The position numbers and the translations under genes are program-made. This document shows, in pieces, positions 1 to 9,133 of a stretch of 64,000 nt of DNA (within the stretch, counting starts at the first letter, position 1; the number at the start of each line of letters is the position of its first letter). This stretch comes from Sphingobacterium sp. ML3W. GTDB lineage: Bacteria; Bacteroidota; Bacteroidia; Sphingobacteriales; Sphingobacteriaceae. The DNA lies in the NCBI RefSeq assembly GCF_029542085.1, contig NZ_CP107036.1, positions 5,456,001 through 5,520,000 of the forward strand, in the 5' to 3' direction. The notes under the pieces were generated by a model that was given only the letters and a program-made list of their open reading frames with translations, had not been told where the DNA came from and did not search any database.

Positions 1-743
1 GAAAGGAACGGCTGTTGCAATATGAAAAACTGAATCCGGATATTCGTACGGAACGTATTTTAAAACAGATGCAGAAGGATCTTCGGATGAATGTGTTGCC
101 ACAGCATATCGAATGTTTTGATAACTCCAATATCCAGGGAAATTATCCTGTATCAGCTATCGTGGTATTTAAAGATGCAAAGCCTTCCAAAAAAGATTAT
201 AGACATTTTAATGTGAAAACAGTGGAGGGGCCAAATGATTTTGCGACCATGGAGGAGGCTGTTTTTAGACGTTATAAGAGATTATTGGACGAAGATCAGT
301 CATTACCTCAATTGATTATTATCGACGGCGGTAAGGGACAATTAGGTGCCGCATTGAAGAGTTTACGTTTATTAGGGATAGAACGTAAGGTGACGGTTAT
401 CGGTATTGCTAAACGATTGGAAGAACTTTTCTATCCTGGGGACCAATATCCGCTGTATTTAGATAAGAAATCGGAAACCTTAAAAATAATCCAGCATCTG
501 CGTGACGAGGCTCACCGCTTTGGGATCACTTTTCACCGTAATCAGCGTAGCCGAAAGACCTTTGTCTCTGAGCTGGAAAATATTCCGGGGATCGGAAAGA
601 CAACGGTGGAGAAAGTATTGACTGAATTTAAATCGGTAAAAAGGGTGAAAGAAGCTTCAGATGAGGATCTAAAAAAAGTGCTTAATCTGAAACAGATTAA
701 AGCACTTCGTGTATATTTTAGTGAAACGAGCTTATCGAGCTAA
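1..743 (+). CDS. uvrC: UvrABC system protein C, C-terminal part (5' end outside window)
   Basis: UvrC makes the two incisions around a DNA lesion in nucleotide excision repair, together with UvrA and UvrB. The reading frame is open from the first bases of the window, so the true start lies upstream and only about 246 C-terminal residues are visible. They cover the RNase H-like endonuclease domain for the 5' incision, with the catalytic-type stretch CFDNSNIQG and the motif IIIDGGKGQL, and then a C-terminal helix-hairpin-helix region (IPGIGKTTVEKVL) that binds DNA. The gene converges on era with only 50 bases between the stops, and that gap is filled by a dispersed repeat. Identity is secure. 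Confidence 0.96.
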   Translation, partial: KERLLQYEKLNPDIRTERILKQMQKDLRMNVLPQHIECFDNSNIQGNYPVSAIVVFKDAKPSKKDYRHFNVKTVEGPNDFATMEEAVFRRYKRLLDEDQSLPQLIIIDGGKGQLGAALKSLRLLGIERKVTVIGIAKRLEELFYPGDQYPLYLDKKSETLKIIQHLRDEAHRFGITFHRNQRSRKTFVSELENIPGIGKTTVEKVLTEFKSVKRVKEASDEDLKKVLNLKQIKALRVYFSETSLSS

Positions 744-793
744 GACTTGCACAACCAAGGCTCAATACTCAATTCTAATATCTCAATACTCGA
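744..793 (+). repeat. Dispersed intergenic repeat, copy 1
   Basis: The gap between the convergent uvrC and era stops consists of a degenerate run of CTCAATACT-type units preceded by ACTTGCACAACCA. The same ACTTGCACAACCA/GCTTGCACAACCA lead-in and CTCAATACT units occur in reverse complement next to mrpB, and related units occur before pdxA, cca and lptB. Confidence 0.6.
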
Positions 794-1672
794 TTAATCG
801 TCGTAGCCAAAACGTTTGAGGTAGTTCTTTTTGCTTCTCCAATCAGGGATTACCTTAACGAAGAGTTCCAAGAAGACCTTTCCGTTTATAAATTCTTCTA
901 TATCCTGACGGGCATAGGTGCCGACTTTCTTAATCATAGCACCAGCTTTTCCTATAATAATGTTTTTCTGTGAATCACGTTCAACAATAATCTCTGCAGC
1001 AATGCGGGTGATATTTGCTTCCTCTTTGTAGGATGTAACAATTACTTCGGTACTGTAGGGGATTTCTTTATCATATAATTTGAATACTTTCTCGCGGATC
1101 ATCTCAGAGACAAAGAAGCGCATGGACTTGTCTGTCAGTTCATCTTTTTCGTAGTAAGCTTCGTGGATCGGCAACTTATCTTTGATGTACTGCATGACAG
1201 CCGCAACATTATGATCCAACTTGGCTGAAATAGCGAAGATGGTATCTGGATTTAGTTTTTCTTGCCAGAACTCGATTTTGGCTTTTACTTCTTCTTCAGA
1301 AGATTTATCAATTTTGTTGATCAGGACAGCTACTGGAGAGTTTGTCTTACGAAGTTTTTCCAATACGTCATTCTCATCGTATTTCTCGTGGATATCAGTC
1401 ACAAATAAAATAATGTCCGCATCAATAAGCGATCCCTGGACAAAGTTCATCATTGATTCCTGTAGAGAATAGTTTGGTTTGATGACGCCCGGTGTGTCGG
1501 AAAACACAATTTGATGGTCTTCATCGTTTACAATACCGATAATGCGGTGTCTTGTCGTTTGCGCTTTAGGTGTGATGATAGACATCTTTTCACCTACTAA
1601 AGCGTTCATTAGGGTGGACTTACCAGCATTTGGCTTTCCGATGATACTTACGAATCCTGCTTTATGTGACAT
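794..1672 (-). CDS. era: GTPase Era
   Basis: Era is an essential GTPase that binds the 3' end of 16S rRNA and helps mature the 30S subunit. The 292-residue protein has the G1 loop GKPNAGKS near its N-terminus, DTPG (G3), NKID (G4) and a C-terminal KH RNA-binding domain with the loop IIGKAGAMIKK. The ATG at 1672 is chosen because the protein then begins MSHKAGFVSIIG, the normal Era N-terminus; the frame stays open 28 codons further upstream but that stretch does not resemble Era. It is divergent from the initiator-tRNA array. Confidence 0.96.
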   Translation of the reverse strand: MSHKAGFVSIIGKPNAGKSTLMNALVGEKMSIITPKAQTTRHRIIGIVNDEDHQIVFSDTPGVIKPNYSLQESMMNFVQGSLIDADIILFVTDIHEKYDENDVLEKLRKTNSPVAVLINKIDKSSEEEVKAKIEFWQEKLNPDTIFAISAKLDHNVAAVMQYIKDKLPIHEAYYEKDELTDKSMRFFVSEMIREKVFKLYDKEIPYSTEVIVTSYKEEANITRIAAEIIVERDSQKNIIIGKAGAMIKKVGTYARQDIEEFINGKVFLELFVKVIPDWRSKKNYLKRFGYDD

Positions 1673-1710
1673 TTTTCTAAATTTTATTAGGATTACAAAG
1701 AAACAAAATA

Positions 1711-1718
1711 TATCTTTG
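1711..1718 (+). promoter_or_regulatory. Candidate -7 element for the tRNA-fMet array
   Basis: TATCTTTG matches the Bacteroidota -7 consensus TAnnTTTG exactly. It lies in the era-tRNA divergent gap about 70 bases before the first tRNA. I see no convincing -33 element at the usual distance, so this is tentative. Confidence 0.4.
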
Positions 1719-1787
1719 TACTCCAATTCGGAAGGATCATAATCTTGTTTTTTCAAAAGAAAAAAGCAATTTTGTTCAAAAATATAT

Positions 1788-1860
<73 letters not shown>

Positions 1861-1870
1861 CTAAAGGAAA

Positions 1871-1899
1871 GAGCTGGTTTGCAATGACCGGTTCTTTTT
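1871..1899 (+). terminator. Terminator-like hairpin after tRNA-fMet 1
   Basis: Stem GAGCTGGT/ACCGGTTC (1871-1878 and 1887-1894) with an 8-base loop and a following T run. It differs from the later copies by T instead of C opposite G, which preserves pairing. Confidence 0.7.
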
Positions 1900-1918
1900 A
1901 AAGAAATTAAAAATACAT

Positions 1919-1991
<73 letters not shown>

Positions 1992-2001
1992 CTAAAGGAA
2001 A

Positions 2002-2030
2002 GAGCCGGTTTGCAATGACCGGTTCTTTTT
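2002..2030 (+). terminator. Terminator-like hairpin after tRNA-fMet 2
   Basis: Stem GAGCCGGT/ACCGGTTC (2002-2009, 2018-2025), 8-base loop, then a run of T. Confidence 0.7.
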
Positions 2031-2049
2031 AAAGAAACTAAAAATACAT

Positions 2050-2122
<73 letters not shown>

Positions 2123-2131
2123 CTAAAGAGA

Positions 2132-2160
2132 GAGCCGGTTTGCAATGACCGGTTCTTTTT
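2132..2160 (+). terminator. Terminator-like hairpin after tRNA-fMet 3
   Basis: Stem GAGCCGGT/ACCGGTTC (2132-2139, 2148-2155) followed by a T run. Confidence 0.7.
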
Positions 2161-2179
2161 AAAGAAATTAAAAATACAT

Positions 2180-2252
<73 letters not shown>

Positions 2253-2261
2253 CTAAAGAGA

Positions 2262-2290
2262 GAGCCGGTTTGCAATGATCGGTTCTTTTT
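2262..2290 (+). terminator. Terminator-like hairpin after tRNA-fMet 4
   Basis: Stem GAGCCGGT/ATCGGTTC (2262-2269, 2278-2285). The C-to-T change in the right arm leaves a G:U pair, so the stem is kept. Confidence 0.7.
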
Positions 2291-2309
2291 AAAGAAATTA
2301 AAAATACAT

Positions 2310-2382
<73 letters not shown>

Positions 2383-2390
2383 CTAAAAGA

Positions 2391-2418
2391 AAAAGCCGAG
2401 GTGTAAACCTTGGCTTTT
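2391..2418 (+). terminator. Final terminator of the tRNA-fMet array
   Basis: Stem AAAAGCCGAGG/CCTTGGCTTTT (2391-2401, 2408-2418; one G:U pair) around a 6-base loop. The T-rich right arm is followed by further T-rich sequence. Confidence 0.85.
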
Positions 2419-2571
2419 CTGGTTTTTATACCTCGCTCATATTAATATTCAGAAATAAAATATAGAACGAATCAACGCCAAAATAGACGTATTCCAAAGT
2501 ATTATTTTTTGTTTACCTTAAATCCTAGTATTATTTATTGTACCTCATGATGTTAAATATGTCGTGAATTT

Positions 2572-2613
2572 ACTGGTTCATAAATCCAGTTGTACTGGTT
2601 AGGAAGACCAGTA
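2572..2613 (+). promoter_or_regulatory. Two adjacent hairpins with interchangeable arms upstream of susC
   Basis: ACTGG (2572-2576) can pair with CCAGT (2586-2590), and TACTGGT (2593-2599) with ACCAGTA (2607-2613). Because the left arms are nearly the same, either can pair with either right arm, as in switching leader structures. Function is inferred only. Confidence 0.35.
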
Positions 2614-2741
2614 AAAAAATATCGCTACAATTGGATGGTTATGCAATCGTTTGTTTGAAATAGCGCAATCGATTTCGTTGTTTTAGAATTTTGATATCCC
2701 CATATCTTATTCTAGTTTTAGCATTCATGTACCTAAATTTT

Positions 2742-2757
2742 GATTAGCAAGCTAATC
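2742..2757 (+). promoter_or_regulatory. Perfect inverted repeat just before susC
   Basis: GATTAGC-AA-GCTAATC ends 26 bases before the susC ATG and is followed by AATTTTT. It could be an operator or a weak attenuator hairpin; the 2-base centre favours a protein-binding palindrome. Confidence 0.35.
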
Positions 2758-2783
2758 AATTTTTAAACTAACTATTAAATATT

Positions 2784-5700
2784 ATGATTTCAAAGATTCT
2801 CGACAATCACAAGTTGAGTCTGTTATCATTAGCTTTACTCATAACAAGTACACATAACCCAGCTAATGCTAATGGTCTTAAATTTCCAGACCGTAATGTT
2901 CTGTTGAAAAATGCTGTTTTTCAGCAGAAAGTAAACGGAAAGGTACAGTCTGCAGACGGTCCGCTGGCGGGCGCAACGATTCGTGTTAAAGGTACCTCAC
3001 GTTCTACTTCGGCTGGAGCAGATGGTAGTTTTAACATTGAAGCTAAGAACGGGGATGTTTTAGTGATCAATAGTATCGGTTACAAGTCACAGGAAGTGAC
3101 GGTAACAGGTGTGGTGGTCAATATCAACATGGAGTCCAATAGCGAGGCGCTTGAAGAGGTTGTTATTGTTGGTTACGGAACACAACAGAAAAAGGAGAGT
3201 TTGACCGGGGCACTTCAGGCAGTTAAGGGAAATAAGTTGCGTGATGTCACTACACCTTCTGTGGAAAACATGTTGAATGGCAAAGCTGCCGGGGTATATG
3301 TTGCACCAGGAGCCGGTAAACCGGGATCTAATGGTGGTGTGGTCATCCGTGGACAAGCAACAATAAGTGGAACAACAAGCCCTTTATGGGTAATTGATGG
3401 TGTTATTGTTGGAAGTAGTCCCGGGGATATCAATCCAGATGATATCGAATCATTAACAATTCTGAAAGACGCGGCTTCGACATCCATTTATGGTTCGCAA
3501 GGCGCAAATGGTGTGGTTGTTGTGACGACGAAAAATCCTACTGCATCCAAGACAAGTATCAGCTTCTCTACAAAAATGGGGGTCAATCAATTGACCAATG
3601 GGAATGTGGAAATGATGGATGGAGCAGAACTTTACGACTATTTCTCGTCGTTTACAAACCCTGCGGATATCAAATTTTCACGTTGGAATCCGGAATTGCG
3701 TAATAGTAACTTTGACTGGTGGAAACTTGCAACGAAGACAGGTTTTGTCCAAAACCATAATCTTTCTATTCAGGGAGGTACAGAAAAGTTACAATCCTTT
3801 TTGTCATTAGGTTATTATAATGAAGCTGGAGCTGTAAAAGGCTATGATTACGACCGTTATAATTTCAGATTACGTACGAATTACAAGCCGTTCGATTGGC
3901 TGACCATAAAACCTTCGATTGTCGGTTCGAGACGTGCTGTTGATGATCGTCAGTATAGTGTAAATGCAATGTATTCTAATCTGCCATGGGATAGTCCTTA
4001 TGATGCCAATGGGAATTTGGTTCCACATCGCTACAGTGGCTGGGTAAATAATGCGAGCACGAATTACCTATACGACCTTCAATGGAATAAGTCTGCCAAT
4101 ACAAACTACGAGTTTATGGGGAATTTGGACTTTGATATTAAATTGACCGATTGGTTAACTTTCTCTTCGGTGAATAATTATAGATATAACAGTTATTCCG
4201 CTAGTGGATATGAAGATCCTCGTTCGAATGGTGGTGAAAGTGTTATCGGTCGTATTACAGATTACCGGATGGAATTTGCGCGACGTTATACCAATCAGAT
4301 CTTACGTTTCAATAAGTCCTGGGACAAACATAGCTTAAATGGATTGGCCGCTTATGAATTTAATGATTACTGGTCAAAAACCCTCGATGCATACGGTACG
4401 GGCATTGTGAATGGATTTGAAGTGTTGGATGTTGTCGCGAAGCCTGAGCGTACAAAAGGTGGAATTTCTGAATGGGCAGTACAATCTTTTTTATCTAATG
4501 CAAACTATGCCTATGACAATAAGTATTTAGCCCAAGTGTCTTTCCGTCGTGACGGTGCGTCTAATTTTGGTACAAATGCAAAATATGGTAATTTCTTTTC
4601 GGTAAGTGGTGGATGGAATATCAATAAAGAGAGTTGGTTTAATATTGATTGGGTAGATAATTTAAAATTAAGGGCTGCCTATGGTTCTGTAGGTAACAGG
4701 CCAAGTTCTCTGTATCCACAATATAATCTTTATTCTGTTTCAGGTTCCTCAAGCTATAATGGTATCCCCGGTGCTTTAATCAGCCAGATCGGCAATAAAG
4801 ATCTTACATGGGAGAAAACATATACAACAGGTTTCGGATTGGATGCTGCTTTATTTAAAAATAGGTTAAGATTAAATGTCGATTATTACGATAAAAAGAC
4901 TGATAATGTGCTTTACCAGGTTCCGATTAGTGGTTTAACTGGTGTGACTTCGATTTGGAAGAACATTGGGAAGATGCAAAATAGAGGAATTGAGTTGACT
5001 ATTGGTGGTGATATCGTTCGGAATGAAGATTGGCACTGGAGCATGGATGTCAATTTAAGTCACAATGTTAATAAATTGACTGAATTATTTGCGACAAAGG
5101 ATGCTAACGGTAATTTGGTCTCCAAGCCAATTATCGCTAGTGATGGGCTTGGTATTGCTGGATCTGCAGACCGATTATTATTGCCGGGATTGCCTGTAGA
5201 TACTTATTATTTGGTAGAGTGGGCTGGTGTGAATACTGATGATGGACGACCAATGTGGTATAAGTATACAACGGATGCAAATGGAAATGAAACAAAAACA
5301 ACAACAAGTAACTATGCCGAGGGTACACTACAAAAAGCGGGTAAAGGAGCTGCAGATGTTTTTGGCGGTTTCAATACATCCTTGAGTTACAAACAATTTG
5401 ATTTCAATGCAGTATTTGGTTTTTCATTAGGTGGTAAATTGTACAACTATGCTCGTCAGGAATTTGACTCAGATGGTACATATACTGATCGGAATCAAAT
5501 GAAATTGCAAGATGGATGGAACCGTTGGGAGAAACCTGGAGATGTAGCCACTCATCCACGCGCAAAATATGATAACCAAGATGGGGGCAATAAACCTTCG
5601 ACACGCTTTTTGGAAAGTAATGATTTCTTGAAATTGAGATCTTTGACCCTAGGGTATAATTTCGATTTGAAAAAATATAATGTCAAAAATCTGCGTGTGT

Positions 5701-5873
5701 TCTTAGCGGGGGAGAATTTGTTTACCATTACAAACTATTCAGGTGTAGATCCTGAGCTTCCATTAACTGAACCAGATGGTAAAGGATCCGGTGGCGCGAT
5801 TGTGCGCTCTACAGGTCCTTCAGTTTATCCAATGGTCCGCAAATTCATGTTCGGTGCAAGTGTCACCTTTTAA
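2784..5873 (+). CDS. SusC/RagA-family TonB-linked outer-membrane protein
   Basis: A 1029-residue outer-membrane transporter that, with the SusD lipoprotein encoded next, imports a glycan- or peptide-like ligand using TonB energy. After an N-terminal signal region (about 1-30) come a carboxypeptidase-regulatory-like domain (about 49-118), a TonB-box-like stretch EEVVIVGYGTQ at about 124-134, the plug domain with the family motif LWVIDGV, and a long beta-barrel ending in an aromatic residue (ASVTF). It lacks the STN domain seen in the paralogues at 22750 and 34098, and no sigma/anti-sigma genes are adjacent, so control is probably by other means. The substrate is unknown. The gene is 22 bases from susD. 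Confidence 0.94.
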   Translation: MISKILDNHKLSLLSLALLITSTHNPANANGLKFPDRNVLLKNAVFQQKVNGKVQSADGPLAGATIRVKGTSRSTSAGADGSFNIEAKNGDVLVINSIGYKSQEVTVTGVVVNINMESNSEALEEVVIVGYGTQQKKESLTGALQAVKGNKLRDVTTPSVENMLNGKAAGVYVAPGAGKPGSNGGVVIRGQATISGTTSPLWVIDGVIVGSSPGDINPDDIESLTILKDAASTSIYGSQGANGVVVVTTKNPTASKTSISFSTKMGVNQLTNGNVEMMDGAELYDYFSSFTNPADIKFSRWNPELRNSNFDWWKLATKTGFVQNHNLSIQGGTEKLQSFLSLGYYNEAGAVKGYDYDRYNFRLRTNYKPFDWLTIKPSIVGSRRAVDDRQYSVNAMYSNLPWDSPYDANGNLVPHRYSGWVNNASTNYLYDLQWNKSANTNYEFMGNLDFDIKLTDWLTFSSVNNYRYNSYSASGYEDPRSNGGESVIGRITDYRMEFARRYTNQILRFNKSWDKHSLNGLAAYEFNDYWSKTLDAYGTGIVNGFEVLDVVAKPERTKGGISEWAVQSFLSNANYAYDNKYLAQVSFRRDGASNFGTNAKYGNFFSVSGGWNINKESWFNIDWVDNLKLRAAYGSVGNRPSSLYPQYNLYSVSGSSSYNGIPGALISQIGNKDLTWEKTYTTGFGLDAALFKNRLRLNVDYYDKKTDNVLYQVPISGLTGVTSIWKNIGKMQNRGIELTIGGDIVRNEDWHWSMDVNLSHNVNKLTELFATKDANGNLVSKPIIASDGLGIAGSADRLLLPGLPVDTYYLVEWAGVNTDDGRPMWYKYTTDANGNETKTTTSNYAEGTLQKAGKGAADVFGGFNTSLSYKQFDFNAVFGFSLGGKLYNYARQEFDSDGTYTDRNQMKLQDGWNRWEKPGDVATHPRAKYDNQDGGNKPSTRFLESNDFLKLRSLTLGYNFDLKKYNVKNLRVFLAGENLFTITNYSGVDPELPLTEPDGKGSGGAIVRSTGPSVYPMVRKFMFGASVTF

Positions 5874-5895
5874 TTTTAATTTTAGATAGTCAATA

Positions 5896-7641
5896 ATGAA
5901 AAAGATAATAATAGGACTATTGGTAGCGGCAGCTGTATCTTCTTGTGATATAGATCGATTACCTTATGGATCCATGGATTCTGATAATATTGCGAGTAAT
6001 CCCGATGCAATGATCACAGGTACCTATGCACAATTGAAGGCTTGGTCTGATCCTATGCATCGTCTTGGTGAATATGCAGGGGATAATATGATGATCCGTG
6101 GTTCATCAACTGATGCATTTTATGAATTCATTTCTTATGCAAGAACGCCTAATAACTATCGTTTGCAAAACTTTTGGGATAGTGGCTACAAGGCAATAGC
6201 ACAATCTTCCAATGTGATCAAGATGTTTGCAGAAGGTCAAAATGCTGAAATGGATAATAAATTGGGCGAATGTTATTACATCCGCGGTATGATGTATTTC
6301 TACCTTTGTCGGGCATTTGGAAAACCATATTACCAAAATCCGGAGACAAACTTAGGGGTTCCCATTGTAAATGGTACACCGGATGATGTTTTTAATGATC
6401 TGAACTTACCGGATCGTTCATCTGTGAAAGATACCTATGCGCAGGCAATCAATGACCTTAAAAAAGCAGAATCTTTAATGACGGTCAATAAAGGCGCTTC
6501 ATATGCTTCTAAAGAAGCCGCACAAGCCATGCTTTCTCGCATCTATCTCTATATGAGTGGTACCTATAAAAGTCCTAACGCTGAATATGCGCGTCTTTCT
6601 TTGGAGTATGCCGACAAGGTAATTAATTCGGGCAAGTTTGTTTTGTTGGGACGTGAACAATTCATGAAATATAATACCTTCCGACCAGAGGATAATAAGG
6701 AGACTATATTTGCGATAAAACGTGTTGCTTCGGAGTTTTCGGGTGACGACCATTACTATGGTATTGGCGGTATGTATTCCAATATTGGCGGTATGGGTTG
6801 GGGAGAAATGTATGCCAGTGCAAAATACATTGACCTTCTGAATGAAACAGGGCGTAACGACTGGAGACCAAATCGTTATACGATTGTTGATGCTCGTGCG
6901 GCCTTTATAGAACCTACTTATTCACAGGATGATAAGGGGAATTATTCAACTGTAATCAGGTTTATCAAACAGGATGTGCCGGCTAAAGCTGGTGACCCTG
7001 TGACCCAAAGTTATGTCCAGATTCCTGTTGTTATTAACGGTAATTCAGTGATTGCGCGGGAGCAGGAAAAAGTTGGAAATGAAACGGTCATTAAAGAATA
7101 TCCTTTGACGGCTATCGATGCCACTCAGCAGACCTATTCGATTATATATAAAGATGGGAAGACATATGGTGGGATGCTTGATTACTATATTTCATTAAAT
7201 CGTGCGTACCCACAATTTTATATTGTGAAATGTTCACGTGAAGGAGAGGAGTCCCAATTGCATTCACCAGTAATTAGCCGGTTAGGTGAAATTTATCTCA
7301 ATCGTGCCGAGGCTAATGCAAAATTAGGGAACTATGGCGCTGCTTTAACTGATTTGAATACCATAAGGAATCGCTCTATCATTAATGGCGGATATTCGGC
7401 TATTGATGCCAGCAATGCAAGTAAATTAATTGACAAAGAACGTCAATTGGAGCTAGCATATCAGGCTGAGCGTAGTTATGACGTGTTTCGGAATGGAGAG
7501 CCGTTGAAACGTGCATATCCAGGACCCCAAAAGCAATCGGAAGATATCGCTCCAACGGACTATCGCGTTATCTATTTTATTCCACAGAGTGCAATAAATT
7601 CTTACCCTGGTAAATTAACTCAGAATCCAACGTCTAACTAA
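5896..7641 (+). CDS. SusD/RagB-family nutrient-binding lipoprotein
   Basis: A 581-residue surface lipoprotein that caps the SusC barrel and binds ligand. The N-terminus is a lipoprotein signal ending in the lipobox AVSSC (Cys at about 17). The middle contains the helical TPR-like scaffold of the family (ECYYIRGMMYFYLCRAFG), and the C-terminal part has the SusD signature region RLGEIYLNRAEANAKLGNY followed by RQLELAYQAERSYD. It forms an operon with the preceding susC and is closed by a strong terminator. Length and motifs fit the family; the ligand cannot be predicted. Confidence 0.93.
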   Translation: MKKIIIGLLVAAAVSSCDIDRLPYGSMDSDNIASNPDAMITGTYAQLKAWSDPMHRLGEYAGDNMMIRGSSTDAFYEFISYARTPNNYRLQNFWDSGYKAIAQSSNVIKMFAEGQNAEMDNKLGECYYIRGMMYFYLCRAFGKPYYQNPETNLGVPIVNGTPDDVFNDLNLPDRSSVKDTYAQAINDLKKAESLMTVNKGASYASKEAAQAMLSRIYLYMSGTYKSPNAEYARLSLEYADKVINSGKFVLLGREQFMKYNTFRPEDNKETIFAIKRVASEFSGDDHYYGIGGMYSNIGGMGWGEMYASAKYIDLLNETGRNDWRPNRYTIVDARAAFIEPTYSQDDKGNYSTVIRFIKQDVPAKAGDPVTQSYVQIPVVINGNSVIAREQEKVGNETVIKEYPLTAIDATQQTYSIIYKDGKTYGGMLDYYISLNRAYPQFYIVKCSREGEESQLHSPVISRLGEIYLNRAEANAKLGNYGAALTDLNTIRNRSIINGGYSAIDASNASKLIDKERQLELAYQAERSYDVFRNGEPLKRAYPGPQKQSEDIAPTDYRVIYFIPQSAINSYPGKLTQNPTSN

Positions 7642-7667
7642 ACGAATATTCATAATTTAAACCCTAT

Positions 7668-7699
7668 AAATGGCTTTACTTCACGGTAAAGCCATTTTT
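7668..7699 (+). terminator. Terminator of the first susCD operon
   Basis: A 12-bp stem AAATGGCTTTAC/GTAAAGCCATTT (7668-7679, 7686-7697) with a 6-base loop, followed by T-rich DNA. Confidence 0.88.
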
Positions 7700-7732
7700 G
7701 TTTTTCTGTCTCCATAATCCCTTTTGAATCCG

Positions 7733-7740
7733 TATCTTTG
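7733..7740 (+). promoter_or_regulatory. Candidate -7 element of der
   Basis: TATCTTTG, an exact TAnnTTTG match, 70 bases before the der ATG and after the susCD terminator. No obvious -33 TTTG at the right spacing. Confidence 0.45.
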
Positions 7741-7810
7741 TACCCTTAACGTGTAATTTAGCATAAAAGTGCCATCTGCTGTGATAGTGGGTGGATCAAA
7801 TAAAATAAAT

Positions 7811-9112
7811 ATGGCAAATATTGTTGCAATTGTTGGTCGTCCCAATGTTGGTAAATCTACCTTATTCAATCGTCTTACAGAAAGTAGAAAAGCGATTGTT
7901 GATGACTTTAGCGGGGTGACGCGCGACCGTCATTATGAGACGGCGGAGTGGATCGGAAAGAAATTTACAGTAATCGATACAGGTGGTTTTGTCCATGGTT
8001 CGGATGATGTCTTTGAAGAAGCAATCCGTGATCAGGTTTATATCGCTATTGAAGAAGCGTCAGTCGTTATATTCATGGTAGATGTTACTACTGGTATTAC
8101 TGACCTGGATGATGAAATCGCTGATATCCTTAGAAGAAGTTCCAAACCTGTATATGTGGTTGCCAACAAAGTTGACCATGCTAAATTGCATCATGAATCA
8201 GCCGAATTCTATGCTTTCGGTTTAGGTGAAGTATTTAATATATCTTCCGCTACCGGTTCTGGTACCGGAGAATTACTGGATGCTGTTGTATCGCATTTTG
8301 AAGAAGAGCAAGAGGAAGATGAAGCTTTACCGAAATATACGATCGTAGGACGCCCAAATGTAGGTAAATCTTCACTTACAAATGCCTTGATCGGTAAAGA
8401 CCGTAATATTGTAACGCCGGTGGCAGGTACAACACGCGATTCTATTCGTATTCACTACAATCAATATGGACATAATTTCCTTTTGATTGATACAGCTGGT
8501 CTTCGCCGTAAGTCAAAAGTAAACGAAGATATAGAATTCTATTCAGTCATGCGTACCATCAAAGCCCTCGAGGATTCTGATGTGACGATTTTGATGTTGG
8601 ATGCGCAGGATGGCCTAGAGGCTCAAGATGTGAATATCTTCAACCTGGCAGAAAAGAATCGCAAAGGTATTGTGATTGTCGTCAATAAATGGGATTTGAT
8701 CGAAAAAGACAACAAGACCATGAAAGCTTTTGAAGACCGCATCCGGGAGAAAATTGCTCCATTTACTGATGTGCCGATTGTCTTTACTTCCGTAACTGAA
8801 AAACAACGTGTGCTAAAAGTATTGGAAGTGGCTGATAAGGTCTACGCCAACAAAACAAAAAAGATCCCGACATCGAAGTTGAATGAAGTGATGTTGGATA
8901 TTATCGAGAATTATCCTCCACCCTCCCTAAAAGGAAAATATATCAAAATTAAATATGTGACACAATTGCCAGGAAGAACACCAATGTTTGCCTTCTTCTG
9001 TAATTTGCCACAATACATCAAAGATCCATATAAACGCTTTGTTGAAAATAAATTGCGTGAGCACTTTGACTTTACAGGCGTGCCTATTCAAATATATTTC
9101 AGACAAAAATAG
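7811..9112 (+). CDS. der: Ribosome biogenesis GTPase Der (EngA)
   Basis: Der is a double-GTPase needed for 50S ribosomal subunit assembly. The 433-residue protein has two G domains in tandem: the first with [13 protein letters not shown] and NKVD, the second with [13 protein letters not shown] and NKWD. A C-terminal KH-like domain follows ([20 protein letters not shown]). The ATG at 7811 is preferred over the upstream in-frame start at 7769 because the protein then begins [17 protein letters not shown], the usual Der N-terminus. cysS follows 21 bases later, so the two are probably co-transcribed. Confidence 0.97.
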   Translation: MANIVAIVGRPNVGKSTLFNRLTESRKAIVDDFSGVTRDRHYETAEWIGKKFTVIDTGGFVHGSDDVFEEAIRDQVYIAIEEASVVIFMVDVTTGITDLDDEIADILRRSSKPVYVVANKVDHAKLHHESAEFYAFGLGEVFNISSATGSGTGELLDAVVSHFEEEQEEDEALPKYTIVGRPNVGKSSLTNALIGKDRNIVTPVAGTTRDSIRIHYNQYGHNFLLIDTAGLRRKSKVNEDIEFYSVMRTIKALEDSDVTILMLDAQDGLEAQDVNIFNLAEKNRKGIVIVVNKWDLIEKDNKTMKAFEDRIREKIAPFTDVPIVFTSVTEKQRVLKVLEVADKVYANKTKKIPTSKLNEVMLDIIENYPPPSLKGKYIKIKYVTQLPGRTPMFAFFCNLPQYIKDPYKRFVENKLREHFDFTGVPIQIYFRQK

Positions 9113-9133
9113 ATTTCCAAGCAGATAACAAAC

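Larger units (their letters stand above)
2419..2783 (+). other. Leader region of the first susC, gene-free
   Basis: AT-rich stretch between the tRNA terminator and susC. I see no ORF. It holds two adjacent short hairpins at 2572-2613 and a perfect inverted repeat at 2742-2757, listed separately. No clear -33/-7 pair was found. Confidence 0.5.

Noticed and set aside
2784-7641. tRNA-targeted integrative element bringing in the susCD pair
   Set aside because: No integrase and no direct repeat of a tRNA 3' end beyond susD was found; the intact tRNA copies reflect tandem duplication.
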